In this document: piece after piece, positions 34,435 to 48,957 of the stretch
How positions within the stretch are numbered: position 1 is the first letter of the stretch
Layout of the letters: each line of letters opens with the position of its first letter
Assembly (NCBI RefSeq): GCF_021018895.1
Contig: NC_079368.1
Span: forward strand, 7,562,001 to 7,626,000
Direction of reading: 5' to 3'
DNA: 64,000 nt
Source of the DNA: Seriola aureovittata
Taxonomy: Eukaryota; Chordata; Actinopteri; Carangiformes; Carangidae
Notes under the pieces: generated by a model
What the model saw: only the letters and a program-made list of their open reading frames with translations
Databases searched by the model: none
What the model was told of the DNA's origin: nothing
Position numbers and translations under genes: made by a program

Positions 34435-35086
34435 AGCCTGTTTTTCTGCACAGCAATGCTGATCCACCATTTCTTCCTCTTGTCTCATTCGCTTTTTTTT
34501 TTTTTCTTTATCTGTCTCTCCTTTATCTTTACCTTTTAGCCTCATAACACACACCGGGAGAGGGGCCTGCTGCAGATTTATGTATACTGCCCATGGGTCA
34601 ACTCAGTCTCAGATGCAATTGAGAAAGTGGATATGACGCTGGCAGGGAAGCGCAGCTTGACGCCGTTCCTTCCCTGACTGACAAACGTCATAGAAACACA
34701 GGTTATGAAACATGGTGGAGAAGGGTTTGCATAGTAACTCACTATCACCCGCAAGTATTCGAAATGTTTTGTGCAGCAACTTTTTTTTGGTGCGATGTTT
34801 GTAAGGTGGATAAAGGAACCATAGAAAGCACAAATAGATTTTTTTTTTCCAGATTTCTGCCGAATTAAGTGAAGCATCTCCAATGTCATAGTCAGTAAAC
34901 AAAAATAACCAAAATAGATTTTTATATTCCTTGTTTTGTTTGTGCTGTATAATGCGGAGGAAAATTGGTGCAATGTTCCTCTGCTCTGAAGTACGAAGAG
35001 CTATTTGAAATCCTGCTGTGCATAATTATGATGGATGTGCATAGGTCTGGGTGGCACGGAGGCGGTGAATCTGTGTGGGAGTGTGG

Positions 35087-35088
<2 letters not shown>

Positions 35089-35129
<41 letters not shown>
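35089..35129. repeat. (GT)20 microsatellite
   Basis: Uninterrupted GT units, preceded by a GTGTGGGAGT-type imperfect lead-in. Confidence 0.96.
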
Positions 35130-35131
<2 letters not shown>

Positions 35132-37145
35132 GCATAGCAGTTGTCCACAGGGCCTGGCAGCTGATGAGCTGTTACTCAGGGCAGACAGACAAATACAGAG
35201 ATTGTGTGGGTGATCTCTGGAGCTGACAGGTGTGAGAGGTTTTGTGTGGCTTGTTGTGGGTACATTTTTTATGTAGAAAATCCAATGCAACAGCACTCAA
35301 AGAGGAGCAACAATTTTGATTTTTCATCTTCTTACAAAGAAGACTAAATTTTTCTTCATTCATGCCTCTTACCAGTGTGGATGTGCACTTAACAGATGTG
35401 AATTTTGTTATGTTTTATTTGTTTGTTTATTTATTTATCTATTCATTTTTAAGATGAAATGGCTGCATTTTCTGAGCGAACATCCTGTATTATTAAAATT
35501 TGTTTGTAAAAGCATCCCTTCTCACTTAATATCCTCATGCATAAAGCACTTCAAATAAATAAAATATTTGATTTCCTATTCATATTTTTTAAATGTCTGA
35601 AGTTTAGTGCAAAAGCTCAATTGAACAGCCAACTTTTTAGCTAAACGCTGGCAGAGAAACTCAACCAGTTGGAGAGGAGATCAGTGTTTTAACAGACACT
35701 TGAGCAAACATCAAAGCATTTCGCAGTTATTGGTATGGACACACAGTGGTAATCCTTGAGATTTAGCGACATCTTGGATGCTGATTTCTCTGGTGTTTAT
35801 GTATTGCACATCCAGGCTTGAGTTTCTGTAGATGGAGACTACTGCTGCCCATGACCCAGGTCTTCACCAGGAAATGAAAATGTGAAGGGATTCAGGTCGT
35901 GAATACAGGTTAAAGGACCAGTTAAAATAATATAAAGTGGTGAAGAACTGTTTAGATCCTAAACCTAAGTCAAAGGAGTAGTAGCTATACAACAATTTAA
36001 AATTGCACCAAGTGAAACTCATTCAAAATCTTACTTTAATAAATGTATAAAAGTATTATCAGTATTACCCATTTTGCAACAGATTATCAGAGTTTAATGT
36101 CATGTTTGGCCTTTATCAATGAAATATCAACTGTATATGTTAAAAAAAACTTACATTTTGTATCCAAATGTCACTGATAATTACATATGCTAATATTCAC
36201 TAACATGGGAAAGCAAGTGCAAAGTCAAATCCAACAGTAAACTTAAATGTTCCTCTGATTTAATGCCTCGTTAGTGTAAATCAGTCCCAGCTGTGGTGAT
36301 GCCAGAACCAAAGCTCATGCTGCCTTCGAATGGGGTCCACATGAACGTCTGCTCTTGTTGTAGTCATGACCTCAGATCTTTCATCTTCTGAAAACTCCTT
36401 GTTTATGAGTGATGTGTTTCATTAAGTTGATATATTTTAATTTTAGTCATATATTGTTTTTCTTGTAATCTTATAAATAAACCCTTTGCATTTCCTGCAC
36501 TACGTTCCCCGCCTGCTAGCTTGCTAAAGTGTTAGCCTTTGTGACTCTTTGAGCGTTAACGTTGCCATTGCCTAAAGCAGCGATGTTCTGATGACTTTAC
36601 CACTTGTCACAAGTTTCACTTGGAGGCAGCATCAGCCACACTCCTGAATCCAGACCACAGAGTAAATCGAAGCAGGTTTTATGTGTGTCAGGAGTCAGGA
36701 TGCTTGTTAAAAAAAAAGAAACACTCAGATGTGAAACTGCTTTGCGAAACACCCCAGAGATAATAATAATAATAATGACAACGATAATGTTATTATCAAA
36801 AAAATAAACTACTGCTAAATCATCAGAAAGACATTTTGCTTGTCCAATTTGCCCACATATTGTATCCTCCCCTGTTAGTATGAAACACTTAAATATGTTG
36901 TATGATGATTTAACTGCAAAAACAATATATACTAAGACACTTAGTATATATTGTATACTGCACACATTTTGTATGGAACTGGGACACAATGAGAGAATCC
37001 ATATTTCTGCATTTCACATACAGCAGCACAGAAACCTGTGAAAGAGGGATGAATCAAAAACAGATGTTTGTGTCCTTTTCCTTTTCAAAAAAGAAGACCA
37101 ACATATGGCTGCATCACAGTTCTTCTTCCCACATACTGTAGCTAA

Positions 37146-37148
<3 letters not shown>

Positions 37149-37199
<51 letters not shown>

Positions 37200-37216
37200 T
37201 ATATGTGTGTATATAA
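37149..37216. repeat. (AT)n microsatellite
   Basis: About 22 AT units followed by an interrupted ACATATATAT and GTGTGTAT tail. Confidence 0.95.
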
Positions 37217-39734
37217 AGCTCTTTTAAGAAATGACTATTTGTGTATTTGTTTTTCATTCTTCTTTTTAATTTATTCAGAGAGGGTCCTTGGCTGAATAGA
37301 GATGATCAATTAATTTGCCTAATGTTAATTTAATCAATATTTTCCACAGCCTTTCATTAACATTATCATTGAACAGTGACAGTACGCAGCAATATCAAAA
37401 CACTCCACTGTGAATGTGAAAATGCCACATTAGTACAAGTGGATAAGTTATTAGCAAAATGTCACAAAAAAAAAAAAAGCCTTTATGTTTGCTATACTGT
37501 TATATACTATATCATTGGATTATTATAACTGCTACATAAGTGTGTAAATAGCACTTTACTTCTGTTGTAGCTGGTGGATGTGGAGCTAATTTGTACTAGT
37601 CTATAATCTACAACAGTCCATCATATTTTGAAGACTCATCCCATTAGTTATGTAATCTGTAACTAATAAATAACAAGTAACTAAAGCTGTCAAATTACAT
37701 GGTGCAATATTTCCCTCTGACTTCTAGTGGAGTAGAAGTATAATAATATTTTAGGCCATCACTTCACAGCACCATTAAAGATGTAGAGTGATATACTGTC
37801 AAGCGGTGAAATAATGTCAGTCGTCATCATTAACGGTGCTCACATGTGTGAACGTGAACTGATGTAAGTTTTGGTCGACATCTGGAGGGTATCAATTTAC
37901 ATCCTGAGCACAAAAACAGAAAATATCAGAAGCTACAGTAAGTACATCTGACACCAAAGATGTCGGATATGAAGAATAAAAAATCACCTTTCACTTGCAA
38001 CTTACATGTCCTTTTATCATTCATTTCCCTTTTAACTGACAGGAAACTCTTAAAGTCCTATATGTAAGAGTACTTGCATGAATTCAAGTTCTTCTGTTCG
38101 TCTGTCAGAGATTGTGCATGTTCTCACTTGGCTGCTCTTAATGTGATTTATCATTTTGGGGCACTGATGCACCAGTCATCACACCAGTCTCCTGCTCCCC
38201 TGTAATATGGGGGATATTTGTGGCTGCTGTGAGGCAAACAATTCAATAAATCAGTTCATTGCAGAACACTTGAAGCTCCTGGGCTTTACACACGAACATC
38301 ATGCTCCAGCATTTAAAGGCTCCAAAACACAGATGAGAAAAACAACCATTAAACAGTCTCTTTAAGGAAGGCTAGTTTCTACTCCGCAGTACATCATGAC
38401 ATTTGTATTCCTGGGTTGGTGCTGAAAAAATATGAAACCAATAGCTGTAATGGCTAGACTTAACAGCAATTAAAACAATCATTTCCAGCCACATTTGCGG
38501 GTTTACAATCCTTTTTATATATTTAAATGATTCTAAATTAATTGTGCGACTCTCGTCAACATAATAGATAAACAGGAGATTAGCTGTAGATTAATTTAGC
38601 GAGTAAATGTAATAAGAACAGGAGAATGAGGTGCAAAACAGCCTCACATCCTGAAATGAAAAAATTATTTATATTGGGAATCTGGCTACACATACAGCGC
38701 TTAACATATTAATTGCAGGCTGACGACACATTTATAAAAAAAACTACTGCTGTGTATAACACTTTTGTATTACAAAAGCAGTAATGTAAATACGATGAAT
38801 GTTGGTTGCTTAATCCATTCCTAATTGCTTTATTCCAAATGCTTTTATTCTGACCTTTGTTATGCAGCCTAGATAATGTTAACATGTGGCAGTAAAATTA
38901 TACTCCAACAAAGGCAATATCCAATAGTTGTAAAATCCATTATTCATCTTTGAATTAATGAGTAATGAAACGTGTCATCGACCTGTTATGAATACACAAA
39001 GAACTTAAAAATGGATCTGGTTTCAAAGGGACAGAAGCTTTACAGAGCCCAGCTTAGGATGATACTGATCTCAGGTACATGAGTACGTGCTGTGCATCCA
39101 ACCCAAATCTCTCTAATGGATTTCCCTTCTGCCAGATGTTTGTATGTAACCTAAAGAGATAATTCCTTTGTGAAATCCCTGCCAGTTACAGTGAACCCTT
39201 TTTCTGCTGAAGGTCCTCTAACCCTCATTCGTCAGTACGAACTCTAATAGCAACATATCTTCCTGTTACTTAATCAGGTTTAGTATTCTAATTCATTTCT
39301 GATTACATATATAAGCCCACTGATTAAATGTGATCAAATGAGATACTTCTGCAGCCTTTCTTGAAGTTCTTGATTAGATCTGCCATGATAGATTCCCAGT
39401 CATGCAGAAAAATAGGGGGAAAATGCTGGATTTCCACAATGAACTGCCTTCTGCCAAGGAGATGTAAATCAGCGTAGCAAGCTAAAATTGATGGAGCATC
39501 CTCTGGTTTTATTCTTGGCTCCCGAGATCACCCCGAATGCTCCAGCCAGAGCATACGGACTCTAAAAGATGGATTACAGGCAGAAATGAGAGGTGTGAAA
39601 CAAAGAAATTCAGCATCAAAGCTATCAATCACATTGATCCGATACTGGTTTTTGTGGCTTAGATTGTTACATAAACTGTAATTATGGACACAGCTGAATA
39701 CGGGGCCTGTATCTGTTTTGATCCCCATTGACAG

Positions 39735-40010
39735 TGCTTATGTTGAGTTAATTGAGCTCATATCCCAGGATACATGATGAGAGGCTGTAACATTAGCCGT
39801 TTCCTGCATGCAGCTCATTGGGATGCAAGGGCAGTGCTGGCAGAGTAAACTGCGCCTTGGCAGAGATGCTGAGCAGTGGTGGTGCTGCTGCTGCAGGGAC
39901 ATGACAGCTACAGTCTTCCCAGCCATAAATCCCCCCACACTCTGCAGGGCACACAGCCACACCTGTGTATTAAGTTGAAAGACAGCTAAATTCAGTCTGC
40001 CCCGTCGTGC
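39735..40010. promoter_or_regulatory. Candidate conserved noncoding element 1
   Basis: A locally more complex, higher-GC segment begins with homeodomain-type 'gttaattgag' and contains GCAGCTC, CTGCTGCTGCAG and a TAAATCC-like word. It carries no repeat signature. The call is by composition only; conservation is untested. Confidence 0.25.
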
Positions 40011-43000
40011 CATGTCAATGGGTGAACTCGGTCAGGTGTAAGACATTTGTGCTGTTTCATCAACAGCCCATTATTTATTCTGGATGGTTTTTTTTCTCCA
40101 ATGCTTTGGGGGGGTGGGGGGGAGTCACTCAGTCACCACAGAGTGTGAACCCAATTACGCCACATCCTTCACTTGTCCCACTCAAAATCAAAGCAGTTTG
40201 CTCAGAGCAACATCCTAAGCTATGTCAGCCACAGATGTAAGCATGTAATACCCTGAATAAGGTTTGTTGAATGTTAAGCTTTTCTCTTTTTTTCCCCCCT
40301 CAAAATAACATAATCAATCACTGACTAATTTATGAAATGTACTTAATTGTTCATGTCGCCTGTTGATATCAGCCACTTGCTGCTGCGTGTGAGGACAGGA
40401 GGTAAACAGCTTCATTCAGCAGCTTGATCCTCTCATTCGGCTTCCCATCTCAGTGTGATATGACTTTGATTGTCTACTTACAATTTACCCAGCAACTGCC
40501 AGCTCTCTGTCTTCTCCACATCTCATACAGACCTTTTCTCAGATCTCAATGGATTGCCTAGCAACCTTTTTCCTCAGTACAAATACCAATCTGTGCACTG
40601 AGCAGTGCATGGTGACCAGTATAATTATGACGCAATGGGGACTAATCAGAAAGAAACAACATAGTTATATAAATACCTAAATAGATAGACAATTAAACAT
40701 TTCCACTTATCTTGCCATGTGATTCCTAGCCCCATGATACCTGCCTTCAATTATGGGATCTTTTCTGGAGATAAATGGTGTAGGAACACACCCTGTCCCA
40801 CCTTAAACAGGATAATGAAATCACACCTCTGCCTTTTTCTACCGAGGGACAGAAGGACAACATGGAGAAGTAGCTTCGGATAGCAGGAAGAAACTAGATT
40901 AGCGTTATCTAATATGTTTCAGGAGTTCAGGGACAAGTTGCACAAACAAGTTAAACTAAACACTTGGCTCTGTTTCTGCCTTCAGATATACAAGGTGGTC
41001 TTCCAAGTCCTTTAACAAAACACATCACATCTTTTCACTAAGGAGGAGCTCCTCAGTTTGTTAGCTTCTCCTTCTCTACGTAGCAACAGAATCAATATAG
41101 TGGCCAAACATGCTACTCGTCCTCTTATCTCTGCATAGTAGAAAGCACAGGTATAATCACATTATCCAGTTTAAGGTGTAAATTGTTGTGTTCCCGCATC
41201 ATTTACCCCACCACAAACAAAACACAATACACCTTTAGCATATAACGCTAACTCTTATAGACTCCGGTTTAGTGAAAGAGATAACTGTACACATGCTGTC
41301 AGAAAATATCTTTCTATCTGTCTTTTTTCCTAATTTCCTAGAACTTTTGTTACACTGGTAAGACAGCCTGTGCTTATTTTTAACTAATATCTGTGAGTTG
41401 GTGCAGAGACCACTTGCTAAGGAAACAGAGAGAGAGAAATCCTTGAAACAGGCCGACCCACATACACCGCAGCTAAATGTGACACTAGATTAACTACATT
41501 TATGGGATGTGGATGGATGGAGAATTTTCACATTATATAGCACCTACTGCAACATAATCCTGGAGTGAGCGTGTGCCTGGTTAAATGAGTGGCATTCAGC
41601 CTTTAATACAGAGCACACAGGCACAATACCGGCTTAACTATGCCTCTGTTTACCATAATTGATTTGTAATTTCAACACTGAATGTGGCATTGAGGGAGAT
41701 GGATTCTGCCACTATTTAAATAGCAGCAATTGACTATGCATGATCTTGGCTTTCAGGTCTCAGCTAGAGACAGTGGTTGAAACAGCTGTGGCTACAGCCT
41801 GAGATTTTTAAACTTAATGTGATTGCTTACTGGCTTTTTTTTTTTTTTTTTTTTTTTGAGAGGAAGTTCGCTACCAAACATCATCCTGTATTAACCCTGT
41901 TTCTGGTGCATCGACATGTCTTTCCCCAACTGAGTTTTGTTGAAGGAATCAAGGAAAAGCCTACTGTATGTTGCATGCTGGATTTAGGTATTAAATCTTC
42001 ATCCAGTAATACCAACATCCCCACTATTATTAATTCAAGTGATGAAGATTTATATGTTATGAGGAATTTGTGAGTGAATAACCAGATGACAATGGGTAAG
42101 GGACTGTAGGAATATTATCAGGGGGAGAGAGGGGTTCAGGACGGTGGGGGGGTTGTCATTTTTCATTTGGTTGGAAGTAGTCTTACGGTTTTTTTAGTTT
42201 CAGCCTTCGTTTGCAGTATAGTGGCATAAATAGTTAAAAGAGAACTTCCACTTGTGCCATCATAAAGGCTCCCTCTGCCATAAAGGACAGCAATTCTGTC
42301 TCTGTATTAGGGTTTAGGTGAAACATAAGGTTCGGCCCTCACACCAAACCAATGTTTTTGTGCAGTCCTAACACAATGATACTGCAGAGAAGATTAGTGG
42401 GTTATTCAGGGATAGGTGTCCCTTCCCATCAAAGTAATGGCCAACTCTAAGATATAATTTATAAAATGGAGGCTGGTGTAGTTGAATACCAAAATGTGAT
42501 TCACAGAATGTTTCACTTCAAAAGAATCACTGATTAAAGTAACTCAGATTGAGACAAACACAGTTATGAGTCACTGGGAGTATTAAAAAGTGGAAACACC
42601 TTTGACCCTGAAATGTATCAGGAAAGTAGTCGATTGCCTTGTGATTTCAGAGACAGTTTAAAAATAAACTAGCAGCACCAGTGTCATAGTGGGCCTGTGA
42701 GATGGGAAAGGTAATCTCAAAGTGTGGGCATAGCAGCAGTGTAACTCCACAGGGAAATCAAGAGCTTTCACAGCTGCCCTGCCCGCCAGCAGTTGCAACA
42801 CAACTCTAAAATGACAGGGCAACGTGCAAGCAGACGAAGACAGACAGAAACTTGAGTCCGACCTTAAATCGAAATACTTCAACTACACCATAAACTCATG
42901 GGTAAGACAAAGCCGCATGTTTCCAGATAAATACACTGCTGCCTGAGGTGCAGCCGAACATGAAAGCAGAAACCTTTTGCCCTGCAAGTTTGGGATGAAG

Positions 43001-44684
43001 CATACATCTATTGGAGTCTTAAAAGGTGAATATTCCCACTCATTTTGTGTTATGCAAACCTCTCTGCATACATGAGGGAAATATAGGTTAGACTGAGCCA
43101 TGAGCAAAAACATCTGGCCTGGTTTTATGGGATTTTAGTTAATTTGAGTAAACAAGTATACTGAGTTATTTGTATCACACAAGGCTTTGTAAAGAACTGC
43201 AAAAAGTACATAAAAAGAAGAAGCTATCATGACTTTTTACACCTCCTCTACCCTTTACTTCACTGGGCATTTATGATGAGTCTTGTAAATGTAGAGAGCT
43301 CCCTTGATGAATCCCACAGAAATAAGATCACTAGATGAAATCAATGGAACAGAATGAGGGATGAGAGGGTTTTAAGCCCACGTAATATAAAGTGTTACAT
43401 TGTCTGGCTTACTTTGACAGCTCAGAGGACAGAGAAAATAGCTTGTGTCTGCTTTCCAGGAAAATGCCAACAGATTGTCAGAAGGACCAATATGTTGTCC
43501 AAATAGATAAAATGTCAAGGGAATAATAAACCAAAAAAATATCTCCTGCCATTACCTTGACACTTTTCATTTCTGAGAATTAAGCCTGTGATAGAACCAG
43601 ATATAATGTCATTCAGCCACTGTAAGGAGCATATACTGCCTGTTGTTTCTGCACTGAGCACGCTTGGGCATGGTCCTTTAAAAAATGATTTTCTCAAATG
43701 ACCTCTGACATAAAAGTGTATGCACCGAATTGTGAACAGGGGCTTTTGCTTTTCAGACTATTTGAGTTGCTACTTAATTAAAGGCAGCTGGGATCATTTC
43801 AAGGCTTCAGATGACAGCATATCTTGATTTGAAACATTTATCCACACGCCAAAATCATTTTGTGACCTGTAAAATCACAGATCCCTGCTGGTTTGAAAAC
43901 TTCTTGTACTTCTCTTGTGTTTCTATGAGTCACACAGTTGATTTAAGACGTGCTTTGGGTGATAATTATTTTCCTAGTTTGTGGATAATGTACAGACAGG
44001 ACTGCTCCAGAAGTGGTTATTGATTGAAGTATCATAAGTCATCAGTGTAAATGCATGTGAACCGATAAGTCAGAATGCTATTCTGTTGCATCTGCTGCTC
44101 CTCCCTGTCCTGATTCTTTCACCCAATGCTTTTCTGAACACTTGAGGTGAGTGCTGTATATGCAATCTATCAGCGTCGTTAAACTGCTTCCTGTGTGTGG
44201 CGACAGTGCAGTAAATCCTCCAGCAGCGTGAATCTGTCATGTGTCAGAGCACGTTGTCATAAGCAGATATATCTTCTGCTCTGCCTATTTTTTTCCTTTT
44301 ACAGAGGAACACCAGGCAGAGCATTTACAAAATGTCTGTTATTGAGCATTCATTGAAAATCTGACAAACATGTATGCCATTGCACACAATCAATGCGTGA
44401 TTCATTTGTGATTATCATGGCAGATGACTGATTTTACACAATCAGCTTATGCATGATGGACACAGTTTTGATAATGACTGTGAAATATGACAGAATACTG
44501 TACAGCTCTCATCACATTATCCCCCGAATGATGCCCCGAAGATGACATCTCTATAAAAGGATAAAAAGCAAATATATAATAAATATATCATTTTTTAAAA
44601 AAAAAGACAATTTAATCTCTTATGTCACATGATCATAAACATTTTGTTGTTTCAATCAATATATTGTAAAAATCCATTCAGCAA

Positions 44685-45000
44685 CATTTAATTGACCGCT
44701 TGCTAAGCCCTGCATCCCTTAGTTACTGTTGCTATGCCTGTCAAGCTTTCTGGCTCTATACAGTTTACCGTGGTAACGGGGCAGATTTACTCCTTGAAGT
44801 TCATGTTTGAATCGATGGGTCCTTGATTTCAGACATTGGTATACAAAATAAGCTTCTCATTTCTAGCCAGTGAATATTGATTTTCCCATTTTCCTAAATG
44901 ACAACTGTTGCTGGCATATTTTATCAACTGTAGCTAGCTAGCTAGCTAAGTTAGCAAAATTATCCCCATGAACTGATTGAAAAACACTGTCTCAGGCTGA
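44685..45000 (+). repeat. Possible interspersed repeat (TAGC-bearing)
   Basis: The phrase 'acatttaattgaccgcttg' recurs as 'acatttaattgatcgtttg' at about 45620, and the segment ends with a GCTAGCTAGCTAGC palindromic run at 44932-44950. The words 'ctaagccctgca', 'ttgctatgcctgtca' and 'gggcagatttact' resemble a fish repeat I recall. Ends are uncertain. Confidence 0.4.
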
Positions 45001-45745
45001 CTTTTTAATGTGTCCACCTGACTTTTTTACATGATGTTGTGCTAAAAACTGAAGCTGAAGCTACATGTTCCAGGAAAAACCTTCACAAACAGTGCAGACT
45101 TAGAAATAAAGAAGCTGTTTTTATTGGAGTGTAGCTTGTTAATCCTTGTTTTAAAGGTGTATTAGGTATTTTTTACATTGTCCTCTCTGGATGGAGCAAG
45201 ACAGATTTTAGATTTATTCTCCGTTTGTATTTTTGAACAATATGTTTCACTTTTAATCTTACAAGAGAAAAGATTTTTCAGATGAGTGCTTGTTGAACAT
45301 AGTGCTCTCTCTGGTAGAAAGTTTGATAGGGTTTCTGGATTGTAAACATCTCCAAATCCAACAGCAGAACAGGGTCAGGATGGAGCTGCTAATGTTACCC
45401 TACACTGATGTACATGTATTAGTGTTAGTGACCTACTTCCATGCAGTGGGGAAATACATCACAGTGGATGTGCTAGTTATGAAGCGTGGTTTTTGTCTAA
45501 TGTAACCTCACAAAATGTAGTTAACTAATAAAATGTTCCATGGACTCAGTTACTGCTGTAGATAGTAAGCTAGTTACCCGTACATTTGTATCTTACATTA
45601 GAGCACACAAACACAACATTTAATTGATCGTTTGCACTTTTTGCTCTTGTTTTATGGTTTTAGAAAGACTAAATAAAAAGAAATGGCCCTCCTAACTCTT
45701 TAAATATCCAGTATCACAGTTAAAGCTACATGCACATGTTTCAAC

Positions 45746-46219
45746 GTGTGGAGACATCCGAAGCTTGACAGGCCTGCTCTGGCCTATTTATGGTTGCCAA
45801 ATTATGATTGGAGAATTGCTGTTCAGGGGACTGATTTAGCTAGCGGTCAATTCCCAGCTGACAAATATTCAATTTTTCAATCATTTACCTTTCACCATTT
45901 TCATTCTCACTATTTGCATGTGAAGAACACGGAGCTGCTGTCAATTAATATCCAGGTCCCGTTCTGTTTTGGACACAAGTTTGCTTCCCTGGAACAAAAA
46001 GCCATGAGCCGAGTATACTGTATTACGTCAGATAACGGTCACACACAGTCACAGAAGGAGAGAAAAAAGCAAGTGAAAGTTACCATCAGGGTCTTGATCA
46101 CCAGGGCAAAAACCAGACACATATCATTATTATACAGTCTTGCCTTCAGCGCTGTGCTCTTGAGTCTCTTCAGCCACCTACGCAGCCGTCTAAATACAGC
46201 AGACAGTTGTTTGAGTTGA
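45746..46219 (+). other. Longest single open frame in the window (157 codons), probably noncoding
   Basis: This open frame lies within sequence whose start (from about 45620) shares words with the possible repeat at 44.69 kb. The translation has no recognisable domain, mixes basic and leucine-rich ends, and lacks a gene-like context. I list it because it is the longest frame, but a repeat-derived or chance origin is more likely. Confidence 0.15.
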
Positions 46220-46719
46220 TACCACTGATCTTGATGAATGATACTGTTACTGGTCATTTACCACAGTTTATTTACCATATATTATAATATAACATCTTGT
46301 AAAAAGCACACACATGTAGATATATGAGTGTACAATCAGATAATTGGTTGAAGAACACATTTTAAAAACATAAACCATTAACTACAAGGGTGATGTAAAT
46401 GGCTGATGAAACGTAAATATCTGAAGGTTCCAGTGCAAGATCTGTACTTGGTGTTTGTTTTTCATCTTTTCATTTCTCAGCTTGATTAAATTAATTATAA
46501 TGTGATCCACATCACAAATCATTAAAGAAATCAAAAGTCACCATGTAAAATTATACATACTGCCGGCAAGATGTGTAGGCTGTACATTTTATTTGACAAT
46601 TACTGTCCGTTATTTTCTGACTCGTGTCTCTCGTCTTGGGTAATTTCATTTGAGTGGCTCGAGATGAGAAATGCTACAGGGACTTGAGTTAGGGAGAGAC
46701 CTCTGACTGACAGCGTGAG

Positions 46720-46990
46720 CAGAAAAAGCAGCAGAAAATGTTTTAGCTCGGCTGATCTTCCATTTGTTCTGCTACTCATTTGCTTATCATGCTGTTTTCC
46801 CTGCTCTGTTTATAGCATTTTGCATTTGATTACTTTACCTGACACGGCCGAGGGGTGCACAGATTAGGAGAAGTTGAGGAAATATGTTTAATAAGATTAA
46901 TAAAGCATTAAATTATTATCCATAATGCTCCTCAAAAGGCAGAGCAGAACGTGGAAAGTCATGCTGCTGTTCAGCCGTCTTCCTAATTGA
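46720..46990. promoter_or_regulatory. Candidate conserved noncoding element 2
   Basis: Dense homeodomain-like words appear (GATTACTT, GATTAG, TTAATAAGATTAATAAAG, ATTAAATTATTATCC, CATAATG) in unique sequence with no repeat signature. Composition-based guess. Confidence 0.25.
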
Positions 46991-48957
46991 GGACATTGAG
47001 GGTCAGGTAGGTCAGGAGCTCACTAATCAATACTGCTGCACCCCTTTATTTCCACTGAGAAATATTTTCATTTTCATTACCCTGGTTCCAGGGTGCTCTG
47101 CAGTAGATTAATTGTCTCCTTTGCGTCTTTAGCAGTCCCAGCTCCCTCCCACACAGCCTTGTGTTTCACTTGAATGGTCCACAGATTCTGTGCAGCAGAC
47201 ATACAGTATTATGGACACAGAGCCTCACAGTGTGCACAGCTCACTGGTGGAGGGAGTGGGTCTGGGGGCAAGGCAGCACAGGCTTGGAGGGAAGGGCCGT
47301 CATTTGGTACCCAGCTGGCCTCGGACCTCCCAGTGCCTGAGTTTGGGGCTCAATGCCCACGTTGAGGTGCAGTGACAGGTGGGCATGACAGTAATCGAGG
47401 ACCGACTGCTCACACCTGTACAACGTCAGAGCACTCAGCTGCCGTGGTATCTAGACAGAAACAGAAAGCAGAAAAGGGAAGAAGAGAGAAAAAGAGAACC
47501 AGATGTAAGCCTCCTGAGTCTGCCGAAGAAGCCCCCGTTTCAACATTTCATCTGCTCTCAGAATATTTGGAATTGGCTTAATTTACTTCATGCAGTTGTG
47601 GCAGAGCACTGTCATTAATGCAGCCTTGGCCGGTGATACAGTGCATGCCCTAAGACCTGAAATCTGTGGTGCTCAAACACCCACTTTCAGTTGGAGTGAT
47701 TTATATGCAAGATGAAAGCCTTAAGCAAGAGTGCACACATATTTTCTGCCCTCTTTTAAATGGAGTCAAGGCTCCATTTAGAAGAGAGCGCTTATTACAT
47801 TACAAGCACTTTGCTGATTCGAAGACCCCTCTTAGTTTTACGTGCTAGTGTGGTCTGAATTATGTCAATTAAATGGGATAAACCCGCATCACAGCCCCTG
47901 TGATATTGATATTAATATCCTAATGTCCATTCATGCTTTCACACAAAATATAGATGCACTCATGTATCTAGAAAAGCTGGAAGCAACATAACACAGTGTA
48001 CAGAAACATTCATATACATCAGATCGTAATACAGTACGCATGCAACGCTCGCATGCACGAAAGTCAACCTCTCTAAGCTTTCACTTCCATGTAGAGATAC
48101 AATGCTTTTGTATTCATCTATTGTAAAACATGTTGTGTCAGATTATTTTATTGGATTACAAAAGGATTTACTTAAAGCTGATTTGATGCAGAAATGGCCT
48201 TTGGATGGGTTTTCTCTTCTTTCTATCTGCTTAGGTCAAGTTTCACATTGCTGTCACCATTCAGACCCTTAAATTTAAAATCACAGCTTTCAAAAGGTTA
48301 TGTTTTCCTTTCTGGATGCAACCCGGCTGTGTTTGCTCTCAGCTTTAACAGGAAGATTAGTTGAAAACACTCTATATTGTGACTATTGTCTAATTCAACA
48401 GCTGAACTTTGCACACACACACTTCAGAGGACCTAATAAAGAATTCATGAAAACAATGCTCCGAATGCAAAATGAGATAAATAGGAGGGTGGTGGGTGGT
48501 GTCTGGATCTGGGAGTTCTCTGTATAAAGTATCAAGGGGAAAGGCTTCACTGTGGACTTGTTTTCTCCAATTATTGCAATAGAAAAAGTCAAACATGCAA
48601 GTCGTGAAGTCAATATAAATTTGGTTGGTTGACTGGTTGAACCAAAAGCCCTCTTTTCCTCTGTGTACAGCAGCAGTTGGCAGAACACTTACAACCTTTG
48701 TCTGTCCAACATTTCTTGCCTCCTCTAACTTCTACATTGCCAGTCTATCCCAGCAGAAATCCAAAGGCGCCATAAAATAACCCGAGCTGCAGTTACTGAG
48801 AAATAAAAGGATTTTTTTGCCAATTGCTGCTAAGCTCTGGGGAACTCTGCAGATCTGTATACATAAATAAATGCACCTTTAAAGGGGTATAGTGCTATTA
48901 TTATATAGTTCCTCTCACTATGAACAGTATGAATAGTTCAAATGGCATAAAAAGACT

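Larger units (their letters stand above)
35130..44680. other. Gene-free AT-rich stretch
   Basis: Apart from the (AT)n tract at 37149-37216, an ATA run near 36762-36776, a 20-base T run near 41839 and the candidate regulatory segment at 39.73-40.01 kb, I saw no repeat family or exon I could support. Open frames here are short and without splice context. Confidence 0.45.

Noticed and set aside
34578..34973. 131-codon minus-strand frame
   Set aside because: No domain or splice context, and a second overlapping frame is equally open.
39738..40013. 91-codon minus-strand frame
   Set aside because: Low-complexity (Gln-His run) and no recognisable protein; the region is listed as a possible regulatory element instead.
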